Shown piece by piece: positions 33,651-43,053 of a stretch of DNA of 58,943 bases. Below the pieces are notes generated by a model. The model did not search any database and was not told where the DNA came from. It saw nothing but the letters and a program-made list of their open reading frames with translations. Location of the stretch: positions 1-58,943 of the IMG/VR virus record IMGVR_UViG_3300028883_000054; one strand, given 5' to 3'. Numbering within the stretch: position 1 is the stretch's first letter; each line of letters begins with the position of its first letter. The translations under genes were made by a program, and so were the position numbers. This stretch comes from a virus.

Positions 33651-34454
33651 TTAGGCATCAACAGCCACGTAGCCGGCAAATATATCCGTTGTCGCTGCCG
33701 GAGCCGCCGTAGCGGTGATTTTGGGAGTCGCCGGAGTAACTGTATAGGTTGCCACTCGTGTCCCGCAATCTTCGCCTGTAAGCTGTTCTTTTATGTAACC
33801 CATATCGACATAATCCCACTCCAGTTGATGCTCGCCAGTCAAAGCCGAAACCATATCCAGGGGAGTTTCTGAAAGGTTAAAATCGACCGCTGCGCCATCA
33901 CCGTCGAACTTATCCAAAACCCAATGAGTATTACTGGGGATCCAAAAAAACGGATATTCGGTATGTAAATTTAAAACGCCCTCAAGCTCTTCCAGTGATC
34001 CCATGTCGTTTTTCCATCCTTTAATCTGGACATCGGGAATAATTAAAGATGCAAGTGCAGTGCTGTTATTATGGTCTCTTGCGATTAATTCGAGATCAAA
34101 AAGAGGATATGACGGGCATTCATTTAAAAGTGCAACCGTTCCGGCATTTGTCCATGTTTGGCCCATAAGTGCCGCGACCAATGTATCCAAATAACCGGGC
34201 AACATTTTAATACTAAAGTCCATCTTCCCACTGTCTTTGATCGTCCTTTTTACGTTTCCACCTCCAAAGTGGAACACGTCTTTTTCCGTAAACGCTCTAT
34301 CTCCGAAACTAATTCCTTGAATACCTTCAATATTCACACTTACCACAGGAGCCGCAACTGCAGCGGCGTGTAAATGATACTTTGCAAGGGTAAACTTGCC
34401 CTTGCGGACGGTATTGCGATCGGGAGCGGCGTGTTGAGTTGTTTTTGCTGTCAT
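33651..34454 (-). CDS. major tail tube protein
   Basis: A 267-aa strand-rich protein (GIQGISFGDRAFTEKDVFHFGG, GYLDTLVAALMG) in the expected place between tail-completion and chaperone genes. An Ala/Thr/Pro-rich C-terminal extension (about 230-267) may be a surface domain. GGAG lies upstream. No close family name is assigned; gene order is the main evidence. Confidence 0.7.
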   Translation of the reverse strand: MTAKTTQHAAPDRNTVRKGKFTLAKYHLHAAAVAAPVVSVNIEGIQGISFGDRAFTEKDVFHFGGGNVKRTIKDSGKMDFSIKMLPGYLDTLVAALMGQTWTNAGTVALLNECPSYPLFDLELIARDHNNSTALASLIIPDVQIKGWKNDMGSLEELEGVLNLHTEYPFFWIPSNTHWVLDKFDGDGAAVDFNLSETPLDMVSALTGEHQLEWDYVDMGYIKEQLTGEDCGTRVATYTVTPATPKITATAAPAATTDIFAGYVAVDA

Positions 34455-34502
34455 TAGGATAATCTCCTTTTCAGATCCAATTCTAATCCATTTTTAGGTT
34501 TT

Positions 34503-34991
34503 TTAAACCGTGAATTCAATTTCAATTTCTGCTCTGTAATTATTAATCGTGTCCGGGATCTCTTGAAATGGTCCCAAGTTTAAAACGGTAATCCCGAACC
34601 AACTCAATGTCTTGTTGCTATATGTCACGCCGCCAAGTTCGACGGTGAATGTCTTCGAATATAATGTTTGAGGATTCTCGAAAGTATTATAAAACGCACT
34701 TTCTAAAACCTGTAACTCCTCATCTCCTCCATGAATGTCGTTCAGCCAAAACCCCACGGTCATAATTAGCCCGCGCTTTTTTAGTCCGCCAAAATGGTTC
34801 ACGTCTAATTGTCCTTGAGGTTTTGGTCTTAATATATATATTGTTTTGTTGGTCAATTCTTTAAATACATTCTCTGATAGTTCTCCAAAAATAACATCGC
34901 AATCGGAGAAACAATCCGTAAACGAATCGATTAATGCTCGAAATACACGTGCGCTATCAAGAATATATCTATTGTCTCGGATCCCACTCAT
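34503..34991 (-). CDS. tail terminator/completion protein
   Basis: 162 aa, alpha/beta, with an N-terminal helix and C-terminal strands (EIEIEFTV). It sits between the gp10-like joining protein and the tail tube, as tail terminators do, and overlaps the upstream gene by four bases. Assignment is by gene order and general shape. Confidence 0.65.
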   Translation of the reverse strand: MSGIRDNRYILDSARVFRALIDSFTDCFSDCDVIFGELSENVFKELTNKTIYILRPKPQGQLDVNHFGGLKKRGLIMTVGFWLNDIHGGDEELQVLESAFYNTFENPQTLYSKTFTVELGGVTYSNKTLSWFGITVLNLGPFQEIPDTINNYRAEIEIEFTV

Positions 34992-35458
34992 GCGAGGCCT
35001 CTTCTCCTAATTTCAAGTAAAATGGCTCTTCCCATACGATTAAAAATCGCCGGCCTGCACTGTTCAACAGCATCTTGGATAAAGCGCCGGGCTTTCATTT
35101 TGTTTGTGCCATAATGCACAAAAATATTATGAGGAGCGACGTGACCGTCACTCCAAATTTTATAAAATCGTTTAAATGCGAATCCAGTTTGCACCATAAG
35201 GGATTTAATTGAATGGGCAAGCCTAATAGATACACGCGGGATTGGAGTGTTACCGATATAGGGACGGGCTTTCTCAATTGATTTTTTATCACCCGGATTA
35301 TAATGAGGACCGGAAACATTCTGAGTTACTTTTTCTTTAACTTCGTCATGCCCCTCAGTTACAATCTGAGGCAATACTTCATTGTAAAGATGCCCCCGAG
35401 TCCCTCCGAGTTTATCCATCCATCTTGTTATATCACTATATTCATTAATTTCAGGCAC
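34988..35458 (-). CDS. HK97 gp10-like head-tail joining protein
   Basis: 156 aa with a Tyr-Gly-Thr motif (IFVHYGTNKMKARRFIQDAVE) typical of the gp10 family of minor tail/head-tail proteins. It overlaps both neighbours slightly, indicating tight co-translation. Confidence 0.75.
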   Translation of the reverse strand: MPEINEYSDITRWMDKLGGTRGHLYNEVLPQIVTEGHDEVKEKVTQNVSGPHYNPGDKKSIEKARPYIGNTPIPRVSIRLAHSIKSLMVQTGFAFKRFYKIWSDGHVAPHNIFVHYGTNKMKARRFIQDAVEQCRPAIFNRMGRAILLEIRRRGLA

Positions 35459-35915
35459 TTTCTTTCTCCACTAAAATCGCCGCATTGTCTACCACAAAAA
35501 GCACTTTATAATATTTCGAATTCCAAATTATTGTATCGGCATCCAGATCAATCGAATTAAGATCCACCAAAGAATAATCACTTGATTTTATCGGCGGATA
35601 CATAATACAATAATTGTTTTTCATATTACCAATTTTTGATTGGATTCGATTTTTGAGATAATTGGATAAAGTTTCAAGTTCCATTGAAAAGACGGCAATA
35701 ATCCCGGTATCAGTCGATTCACTATCGATTAGTCCGGTTCCTCCGCAATCATCTTCGTCCGGATTAAGACGATGCCACTCAGCGCTATATTGAGATGATC
35801 CATCGCCGCGCGAAGTAAGGCACGGGCACGAAGTCCCTGTAACGTGTCTCCATGTTGCCGAGGATCCGACATCTTCAATATGACGTTTATATATAGTGTC
35901 ATTTAAAAAATTCAT
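35451..35915 (-). CDS. head closure-like protein with Cys pair motif
   Basis: 154 aa. The segment CPCLTSRGDG ... DCGGTGLI suggests a small zinc or disulfide site; the rest is beta-rich. Its position between the connector and the gp10-like gene fits a head closure protein. Confidence 0.6.
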   Translation of the reverse strand: MNFLNDTIYKRHIEDVGSSATWRHVTGTSCPCLTSRGDGSSQYSAEWHRLNPDEDDCGGTGLIDSESTDTGIIAVFSMELETLSNYLKNRIQSKIGNMKNNYCIMYPPIKSSDYSLVDLNSIDLDADTIIWNSKYYKVLFVVDNAAILVEKESA

Positions 35916-35920
35916 TATCT

Positions 35921-36397
35921 TTACCTGAAAAATGATAATATTTTTTCATTACTCGTAAATAGGACATTAGTTAGTGATTCGCCGTCATGATCATAATCAT
36001 CACCACCAACCGCTGAAGCTCCGAAACCAGACCATTCATTATATCCAAGTTCGTTCATTAAAAATTTTACCGATGTTTTTAATTCATCAATAAAATCCTT
36101 TACGTCACCGGATTTAAGAGGCTTAATTTCAATCGGTCCTTCTTTTCCTCCGGGCTTCGGATAAAATATCAAAGAACGACATGCCGCCAGATCAATGGCG
36201 GCCGCTTTAGCGATTACCTTTTCATTTGAATCTAAATCATCGTATTCGTTTGGACCTCCGGAATCGAGCATTTTATTAATCAAGGCAATTGCCACCGGAA
36301 TTTGTCCGGCGCTGTTAAGTACAGTGTCGGACAAATCCAAAGTCGTACATCGGGCAAGACGATTTCTAACTTCCGTTGCTGTTATCGATAATGCCAT
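35921..36397 (-). CDS. head-tail adaptor (gp6-like)
   Basis: 158 aa, helix-rich (LARCTTLDLSDTVLNSAGQIPVA), with the architecture of portal-docking adaptors. It is the first connector gene after the capsid-associated genes. Confidence 0.6.
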   Translation of the reverse strand: MALSITATEVRNRLARCTTLDLSDTVLNSAGQIPVAIALINKMLDSGGPNEYDDLDSNEKVIAKAAAIDLAACRSLIFYPKPGGKEGPIEIKPLKSGDVKDFIDELKTSVKFLMNELGYNEWSGFGASAVGGDDYDHDGESLTNVLFTSNEKILSFFR

Positions 36398-36401
36398 TGG
36401 C

Positions 36402-38492
36402 TTAATCGTCTCCTAAAAGAATCCACGTAATTGTTACGGTCCCGTCAATCGTTAACGCATCATTGCCGTCGCAATCTGCTTCGGTAATTGCCACATTAAG
36501 ATAAGCGTCTGACGATGTAGCCGAACCGTCAATCGTTTGATCTGTTGAATTAATAATATCGGCGGTAACCGTACCAGCGACCAAAGCAAGATCGTCTTTT
36601 GCGGTCAATACGGCTTCATTACCAGCGAGGACATCGTTATCCGTACCAACCGCTTCAGTACCGACACCAGCATCAAAAATAGCGTCCGCGTGAATATCCG
36701 TTCCTACTCGCGTGCAGGTCAATACTTGATGTGCACCGATCATTTTTATGTGACCCTCGGGAAAATCAATTAACTTTACTGAACCATGGGCTCCATTGCC
36801 GGCGGCATCTGTAATTGTCATTGAATAGCTTGAAAATGTCATTACTGATTTATGCACCGTATAAGCCGCATTATTTACACCACTTAATCCGGTTGCACTC
36901 GCCAGAGTTGGAGCGCCTGAATTACTATTTATTATTGATCCGTCTTCGAGGCGGATATCAGCCTCCTCAACAGTCGTTCCATGTCCAGCATCATCATAGA
37001 GATCAAGACCATAATCGAAACCATCGCCGGTCGTCGATCTTACTGATGTTGCCTTGAAAGCGGCGGGAATTGATATTCCATTCCCGTTATCGCCTTCGGC
37101 AAATGCCATAACCGCCGCATGAGGGGACGTGTTTGCCGCATCTTTTACAATACCAATAACTGCGGCCTTTGCTCCGGGAGTCGTAAGTGATACAGTTGGA
37201 TTAATTCCTTCGGTTTCGTAAATACCCATTAATCCGGCAATATATCCGGTCGGATCATCTCCGGCATCGGTTTCATCTATGGCGAGCCATCCCATTACTC
37301 CGTACATATTTGAGCGAACTTTTCCGCCATCCGCAAGAGTCGAATAAAATGAACCGCCGTATAATTCTGCTAAATCTGAAGAAACATCCGCCGTCGCGCT
37401 TGCCTGAATTGGCCTTAATGCACCATTGCCATCTCCAGCAGTAGCTTTTATTGTTGATGAGATACCATCTGTATATCCTGTCCCAGTCTGATCATCGGCG
37501 TATATGCCAAATATATTTGCTCCAGTTGTGACAGTATAATAAGAACCAGATGCTCCTACATTTACTAATCCGGCAATATCAACATTATCGTCAATATCAA
37601 CCGCATCAAAATTAGCAGTCCCATCAACATCAAGATCATCCGCAATATCAACGTTTCCATCTTCAACGTCGAGAGCATCTTGACCATTAGTGCCAGTAAT
37701 AATTAATGCTTCTTCCGAGGCATCCCATAGAAGATTATCGCCAGCGGTAGACGAATACAATAAAACGTCAACTCCGGTTCCATCTGCTCCGCCTGTGATT
37801 TGATCCAAGAAAGTAAACCCAGGAGTCCCATCACTTACAGAATTAAACGTAACAAGCCCACCATCGGCTTGAGTAGCAGACCAATAAGCCGCTGCATCAA
37901 ACCCATGTTTTAAGACTCCGGCCGTTATATTTACAGTCCCGTCCGTTGCATTGTCGATTGTCTCATCATTTTCTAATGTGATCGTTCCGTTAATTTCGAC
38001 ATCATCCGCAAATATAGCATCATCCCCTGATAATTGTAGAGGAGTTGCGCTCGAATTCGCTGAATACGTCTTAAACTGTAATTTTGAATCTTTTGAATCA
38101 TTAGTTACATCTGTAATTACCATTTCAATTTCGCTCCACGTGACATTATTTTCGTCATCGTCGTTTGCTTGAAATAGTATTTCCATTAGAATGTCATCGT
38201 CTTCCATCGGACCGTATGAATTTTGTAATATAAATTGTCCAATGGATTCCGTGGCTGAATCCGTAAAAACGACCGTCATTAAGGAATCATATGAATACAG
38301 GGGATTGTACAACGTTTTATTGTACATATCATATTCCCCATACCATATATATCTTTTGATTTTATTCCAACCGGTCATCCAAAGGCCCGGATCCGCCTTA
38401 TCGACTGCACTTGTCTGAGCGGATAAGATCTCCGGTCCGATTAGGAATGTAATAATAATCGCTAAGAGAATATATATAATTACTTTTCTCAT
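36402..38492 (-). CDS. fibre/decoration-like protein with a signal peptide
   Basis: 696 aa. Residues 1-25 are a signal peptide (IIYILLAIIITFLIG...LSA^Q). The middle has repeated shaft-like units (DVEDGNVDIADDLDVDGT, DAVDIDDNVDIAGL), and the C-terminus is a beta domain (LNVAITEADCDGNDALTID) as in capsid or tail fibres of environmental phages. It lies between the capsid and connector genes. A cleavable export signal on a presumed virion fibre is unusual; it may instead coat the host cell. Confidence 0.7.
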   Translation of the reverse strand: MRKVIIYILLAIIITFLIGPEILSAQTSAVDKADPGLWMTGWNKIKRYIWYGEYDMYNKTLYNPLYSYDSLMTVVFTDSATESIGQFILQNSYGPMEDDDILMEILFQANDDDENNVTWSEIEMVITDVTNDSKDSKLQFKTYSANSSATPLQLSGDDAIFADDVEINGTITLENDETIDNATDGTVNITAGVLKHGFDAAAYWSATQADGGLVTFNSVSDGTPGFTFLDQITGGADGTGVDVLLYSSTAGDNLLWDASEEALIITGTNGQDALDVEDGNVDIADDLDVDGTANFDAVDIDDNVDIAGLVNVGASGSYYTVTTGANIFGIYADDQTGTGYTDGISSTIKATAGDGNGALRPIQASATADVSSDLAELYGGSFYSTLADGGKVRSNMYGVMGWLAIDETDAGDDPTGYIAGLMGIYETEGINPTVSLTTPGAKAAVIGIVKDAANTSPHAAVMAFAEGDNGNGISIPAAFKATSVRSTTGDGFDYGLDLYDDAGHGTTVEEADIRLEDGSIINSNSGAPTLASATGLSGVNNAAYTVHKSVMTFSSYSMTITDAAGNGAHGSVKLIDFPEGHIKMIGAHQVLTCTRVGTDIHADAIFDAGVGTEAVGTDNDVLAGNEAVLTAKDDLALVAGTVTADIINSTDQTIDGSATSSDAYLNVAITEADCDGNDALTIDGTVTITWILLGDD

Positions 38493-38776
38493 TTTTCTTT
38501 ATTCTCCTCTTGTTTAGAATTTTCATTAGGCTTCGGATCTGGATCCTTAACCTCTTTTGTTTTTTTTGTTGTTTTTTTGGCAGGAGCCAAATCATATCGT
38601 CGCCGATGATCCGGCCAACTTAATTCAGCCCGCCAAAAAGCGTTATCGGGGACTGATCGAACTTTTTTTGGGTTTTTTTCGTATTCAGGACGATCTACCT
38701 TTAAGATAAATTTACCGTGCATTTCAAATTTGCAGATAGATTTTCTCAATACAATATCCATCATTTTTTGAGCCAT
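38489..38776 (-). CDS. small capsid-region protein
   Basis: 95 aa with a Lys/Glu/Pro-rich disordered tail (KKTTKKTKEVKDPDPKPNEN). It is just downstream of the major capsid gene, with GGAGG about ten bases upstream of the start. It may be a minor capsid or cement protein; function is inferred from position. Confidence 0.6.
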   Translation of the reverse strand: MAQKMMDIVLRKSICKFEMHGKFILKVDRPEYEKNPKKVRSVPDNAFWRAELSWPDHRRRYDLAPAKKTTKKTKEVKDPDPKPNENSKQEENKEK

Positions 38777-38811
38777 TTAATAACCTCCATTTAATAAATT
38801 TTCTTATACAA

Positions 38812-39921
38812 TTAAGCGGAGACTAAGCTCAATGCACCAATTGCCTCCCGATCATTCACTTCTGTTAAGATTTGCATCGATATTGTCGTATGCACTTCCT
38901 GGACTTTCGTGAATTGCTCAGTTTCCTGAAGCATTAATTGATCATCCGTAATCAGATTAATTGCTTTTTTTGTATCAATTCCAATTATCTGATCTGTTGA
39001 CAATTGCGTTGAATCCCATCGTTCACCAGCAGGGAAAGGCAGTCCGATAACATTCGTAACCTCTGATTTAGAATCCTTTGGATTTGTCATCGAAGCGAAT
39101 GCCTCAGCATACAATCTCAACGCTTCTACACGTGCAAAATATTGATTAATTTTATAACCTTGGCTTAAACACGTTATAAATTTTATAATATCTTTTGGTA
39201 CGACGGCTCCAGTTGTCGTCACATTTTCTTGATGGTTATCAGTGTCAAGTCCATTTGTGACTCCATCGCCGTTGATCGCTGTATAAATCAACAGATCCAG
39301 AATATCAATTGCCAATTGACGACCCATGTCATCCAGCACCTTTGATTTCAATGCAGAAAATCTCATTGATTTCATCGTATTGTAATCAAATGATAAAGTC
39401 GCACCGTATTGCTTTTTATGAAGTGCATCTTCGGCGGCTGTCACATGAATTTCCTTAAATGGAGCCCGATCACCGCGACGAGCCAAACTCCGATTATGTT
39501 GATCACTCGTATAAGTTAACGTTTGATAATTTTGATCATTTGACCGGATGATATTTGCAAAAAACCTTGTATAATCAAGCGTATACAGAGCCTCTGCATG
39601 AATTGTCTGAGAAATTAATTCGGGAAATAACACGTTCGGCCCGGCTGTCCAGATTGTTTTAATCGTTGAATTATGATTAATACCAAAATGAGATAGCATT
39701 TTCTCAAATATATGTTTCGGTATCGGTTCACCATTTTTTTTCATTTCTTTACGAGCAAGGAAAATATCAGTCTTACTCATATTTCTATAAATATCATGAT
39801 CTCCATTAAAATTATTTTCGATGGCCAAATCAGTTAAAACCTCTAAGACGGTTTTCTCGTCTGATACGGCTCTTCTGTAAATATTGAAATCAAGATTTTT
39901 TGCGAATTCTTTAAGTTCCAT
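38812..39921 (-). CDS. major capsid protein (HK97-fold)
   Basis: 369 aa. The HK97-type features include an N-terminal helical arm, an E-loop-like segment with basic residues (HNRSLARRGDRAPFKEI), and the long spine helix (SALKSKVLDDMGRQLAIDILDLLIY). A P-domain and the late strand ITEVNDREAIG follow. The N-terminal ~100 residues include a helical part possibly acting as scaffold. It lies between a decoration-like gene and the fibre-like gene and carries a distinctive leader shared with 39995-40453. Confidence 0.85.
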   Translation of the reverse strand: MELKEFAKNLDFNIYRRAVSDEKTVLEVLTDLAIENNFNGDHDIYRNMSKTDIFLARKEMKKNGEPIPKHIFEKMLSHFGINHNSTIKTIWTAGPNVLFPELISQTIHAEALYTLDYTRFFANIIRSNDQNYQTLTYTSDQHNRSLARRGDRAPFKEIHVTAAEDALHKKQYGATLSFDYNTMKSMRFSALKSKVLDDMGRQLAIDILDLLIYTAINGDGVTNGLDTDNHQENVTTTGAVVPKDIIKFITCLSQGYKINQYFARVEALRLYAEAFASMTNPKDSKSEVTNVIGLPFPAGERWDSTQLSTDQIIGIDTKKAINLITDDQLMLQETEQFTKVQEVHTTISMQILTEVNDREAIGALSLVSA

Positions 39922-39929
39922 TTTCGTTT

Positions 39930-39950
39930 CCTTTTTAATTCAGGTTTATT
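39930..39950 (-). repeat. shared leader of the capsid and decoration genes
   Basis: Read leftward the leader is AATAAACCTGAATT followed by an AAAAGG ribosome site. Nearly the same 20 bases recur at 40462-40481 before the next gene upstream. The two genes carrying it are the ones expected to be most abundant. Confidence 0.5.
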
Positions 39951-39994
39951 GTCTCTAAAAACATATCTTGTTTAAATTTTAATTTAAATAGGGA

Positions 39995-40453
39995 CTATAC
40001 TATTGCGTGGACGACTGAGTTTGTCGTATCTACATTGATAATTTTACCAATTCCACCGGACGTAACACCATCCACGACATCTCCATCCGTACCATCCATT
40101 TGAATTTCTTCGCCCAATGAGGGTGCGGTATTCTCACCATAACTAAATTCAAAAATCCCTATTGGAGTATGCAAATTTCCTTCATAGTCAGCATATTTGA
40201 ATAAGGATACAGATAAAATATATCCGTATGTCTTATCTTTCTTGTAATTGACTATTTTTCCATTCGGAGCCACACCATTGCCCGCGAGAGAAACTTCGTT
40301 ATTATTCGAAGTGCTGATTACTATATAAATATCTTGCAATTCCGGAGTACCGGCCGTCTCGTAGCCTTCTAATGTGTCTTTAAGAGATGAATCCGGATAG
40401 AATTCATGCACGACTGGGCTTTTTACCCGTTGTCCGCCAATATCTTCAAACAT
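39995..40453 (-). CDS. capsid decoration-like protein
   Basis: 152 aa, almost all beta (GKIVNYKKDKTYGYILSVSLFKY), directly upstream of the major capsid gene and sharing its leader sequence. This matches the place and type of small capsid-stabilising proteins. No family name is assigned. Confidence 0.6.
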   Translation of the reverse strand: MFEDIGGQRVKSPVVHEFYPDSSLKDTLEGYETAGTPELQDIYIVISTSNNNEVSLAGNGVAPNGKIVNYKKDKTYGYILSVSLFKYADYEGNLHTPIGIFEFSYGENTAPSLGEEIQMDGTDGDVVDGVTSGGIGKIINVDTTNSVVHAIV

Positions 40454-40537
40454 CTTTTTGTCCTTTCAATTCAGGTTTATTTTCTTAATTAACTGGTCCG
40501 TATTCGGTCCTAATATATGGCAATCAAAAAAAACATA

Positions 40538-42331
40538 TTACAAAGAAATCTGATTCCTTAAATAATTCTTTTTCTCAGGCTTTTCTTCGTCTTCTGGATT
40601 CGTGCTATCATCGACTTTTGCAGGCAACTGTTTCAACATGAACCCGTCGAACTCAAATCCCTGTTGCGTATTGTTGAAAAGATTTTTGACATAATTAAAT
40701 TTCTGTAATAGATCATCGACTAAATTCTTTTCATACATCGCTTTCGCGGCTTCAACCTTCTCATCGTTGTCATAAACTTTCATAAGTCTTTCGAGCTTAA
40801 TGATATTATTGATAACCTGAGATTTATATTTCTTTTGATCGTTTAATGCGGCCTTAACTTCATCGACGGATACGCCCGATTCCAAAGCCTTAATACTTTT
40901 TGCAAATTCAATATTTTCTTGATCCTCTTTTGAAACAGGAGTATCTTCGCCTCCCTGTCTTTCAATAGAATCTAATTTTGCTTGGATATCATTATCCAGT
41001 GTTTTTTGCTGTTCTTCATTTCCCTCAGTCAATTCGTATACGACATCGCCAAGGCTTTTTAATTTAATTTTCATTCGTTCAACTCCTTCTATTGGTTGAA
41101 TATTGTTTCCTTGCTCAATTAATCCAAGCTGAGCCAAGTATTTATTAATTTCTGAATAATCCCTTTCGCCCGCAGTTTTGTCGATTTTGTCGATCTTTAC
41201 TCGGAGCGCCGAAAGATTAATCAAACCATCATTCTCAATTTTTTCGGTATATTCAAGATCCTGGTCATCTTCGGTTCTTTCGAGATAATATTTTCGTGTC
41301 CCGTTGTGGCCAACAAAAAGAATCCCTTTTTCAATCAAAGCATCAATTTCTTTGCAAAAATATTTCAAACTTGGATCATGAATTTGGTTTAATCCTGACC
41401 AAAATTTAATATAATTAGGCGGCAAATTTGCTAATACATCTTGGCTGAAGAATTTACCGCCTACTCCCTTTTGGTTTACAATCCCGTATTGGGACCCTAA
41501 CCAAACGCCGGAGCCCTCCAGCGCTTCAGCTCGCATATCTTTACTTGATTTCCATTCCCAAAAAAGGACATTGGAGCCGCCCTCTTCGTAATATGGATCA
41601 CAGACCGGACAATTAAATCGAATGGACGTATAGTAATCAATCCCGGCCTGAATGTCTGAGACTCTTTGTTTTTCAAGTTCTGATCGATTCATTACGTAAA
41701 ACTTTACTTTAAGCCAATATATCCCACCGTCGATCTCTCGAACTTTTTCGAGTTGCTTTTGAATGTCCTTCCTTGGATTATATCCAATAAGTTTTCTCGC
41801 TTCTTCAATTGTCGTTTCCATTAGTTCCGCATCATAAAATTTCCCTGTCTTAATAGAAGTATTATGATCATGGAGCCTTAACTTTCCTACAATCGACGTT
41901 TTAAAATCCTTAACCGTTTGTAAAGTAAACCGTTCATCATCTCGATCAATAAAATTATTACACAAAAACATCGAGAAAGCTTTAACATCTTCCTGAGAAA
42001 ATGCGTCCGGCTCGATCATTTGCCTTTGGATCTTCCTCCATTCAGCCGAATCTTCAGCGAGATTGACCGCCTTTAACTCCGACGATACGGAGTTGATCTT
42101 CTCAACCGGCTCCATATTTTTTCGAACATTCATTTTAATCAACTCCAAATAATTTAAACATTCATTTACGTTTTTAAATATCAGGTTATCCCTTTCAAGA
42201 TGATCTTTGTGTTTACGAGGGAACCAAGCACTCTCATTATCAAAGGATACGCCCCGATATTTCATATTAATGTTAGGTCCAACATCAACCTTAAATTTAA
42301 AATATCGTTGTGATTTCTGGACAAGCTCCAT
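40538..42331 (-). CDS. prohead protease-scaffold fusion, putative
   Basis: 597 aa. The middle (FLCNNFIDRDDERF, KTSIVGKLRLHDHNTSIKTGKFYDAELM) has the LxxxH-type segment of phage prohead proteases, with an added CPVCDPYYEE patch. The C-terminal 200 residues are charged coiled coil, as expected for a scaffold. The fusion would shape and mature the capsid encoded after it. The catalytic residues are not certain. Confidence 0.65.
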   Translation of the reverse strand: MELVQKSQRYFKFKVDVGPNINMKYRGVSFDNESAWFPRKHKDHLERDNLIFKNVNECLNYLELIKMNVRKNMEPVEKINSVSSELKAVNLAEDSAEWRKIQRQMIEPDAFSQEDVKAFSMFLCNNFIDRDDERFTLQTVKDFKTSIVGKLRLHDHNTSIKTGKFYDAELMETTIEEARKLIGYNPRKDIQKQLEKVREIDGGIYWLKVKFYVMNRSELEKQRVSDIQAGIDYYTSIRFNCPVCDPYYEEGGSNVLFWEWKSSKDMRAEALEGSGVWLGSQYGIVNQKGVGGKFFSQDVLANLPPNYIKFWSGLNQIHDPSLKYFCKEIDALIEKGILFVGHNGTRKYYLERTEDDQDLEYTEKIENDGLINLSALRVKIDKIDKTAGERDYSEINKYLAQLGLIEQGNNIQPIEGVERMKIKLKSLGDVVYELTEGNEEQQKTLDNDIQAKLDSIERQGGEDTPVSKEDQENIEFAKSIKALESGVSVDEVKAALNDQKKYKSQVINNIIKLERLMKVYDNDEKVEAAKAMYEKNLVDDLLQKFNYVKNLFNNTQQGFEFDGFMLKQLPAKVDDSTNPEDEEKPEKKNYLRNQISL

Positions 42332-42561
42332 TATTTTTTGTAACCTTTTTCAAACGGTTTCTTTTTTGAATCCTCGATAAAATTCGATTTTTCTTTCAAT
42401 GGTTCGCCCGGATCCTTTTTGAGATCGATCGGCGTCTTTTTTGATTCTTCGAATTTCTTTTTTACATCTGGATCGCATACGTGCATTTTTACTATTTGCA
42501 TTAATGTGAGGCTTTTACCTCCGTTAATAACTTCGCCGCAATTTGGACATACATATCTCAT
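42331..42561 (-). CDS. zinc-ribbon protein of the head module
   Basis: 76 aa with CPNC at residues 5-8 and a later Cys/His (HVC), then a Lys-rich disordered tail. It overlaps the protease start by one base, so the two are co-translated. Its role in the head module is unknown. Confidence 0.6.
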   Translation of the reverse strand: MRYVCPNCGEVINGGKSLTLMQIVKMHVCDPDVKKKFEESKKTPIDLKKDPGEPLKEKSNFIEDSKKKPFEKGYKK

Positions 42562-42564
42562 AAT

Positions 42565-42759
42565 TTAATCTCCTTTGTCTTCTAACATTTTAACAGTTAT
42601 CAAATTCGGTTTCATAACTAAAAACACTTGTTGTGAATCAGGATTTACATCAACTGAAACAGTTGAAATAAAATTAGTAATGTCTAAAATAAGTTCATCC
42701 TTTTTTAAAATAACTGATGTTATTTTAGAATGTTTGTTTCTTAAAATTTCAACATCCAT
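42565..42759 (-). CDS. hypothetical 64-aa protein
   Basis: The second of two close ATGs (42759) is best spaced from GAGAGGG. It is a small strand-rich protein (DLTIVTVNPD-like alternation), with no motif. Confidence 0.55.
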   Translation of the reverse strand: MDVEILRNKHSKITSVILKKDELILDITNFISTVSVDVNPDSQQVFLVMKPNLITVKMLEDKGD

Positions 42760-42794
42760 TATCATGCCCTCTCTTCAGTATAGAAATTTATATA

Positions 42795-43043
42795 TCATTC
42801 TGATTGATCGATATTTATATTTATTCCTCTATTTATTTTTACTCTTGATATCCAAGCCGCTAACCATAGCAAATCATCGGCAAATTTAATAATATATCTT
42901 GATATGATAAATCGCCATTGATATTTACCGGCTTCTTTTTCAATCGCTTTTTTTAAATCCTCATTTATTTCGTATTCAAAAGTAAGTTGATTAAACGAAC
43001 TTCTAACCATTTTTTCGAGACCTATATTTTTTAAAGTGACCAT
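42795..43043 (-). CDS. hypothetical 82-aa protein
   Basis: It has an acidic N-terminal half and a hydrophobic segment (ISRYIIKFADDLLWLAAWI) that may be a membrane or amphipathic helix. It is located just downstream of the MuF-like gene, with AGGGAGAG before the start. Confidence 0.6.
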   Translation of the reverse strand: MVTLKNIGLEKMVRSSFNQLTFEYEINEDLKKAIEKEAGKYQWRFIISRYIIKFADDLLWLAAWISRVKINRGININIDQSE

Positions 43044-43053
43044 ACTCTCTCCC

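Noticed and set aside
38398-38595. Lys/Arg-rich leftward ORF
   Set aside because: It overlaps two supported genes and looks like a frame-shadow of the Lys-rich tail gene.
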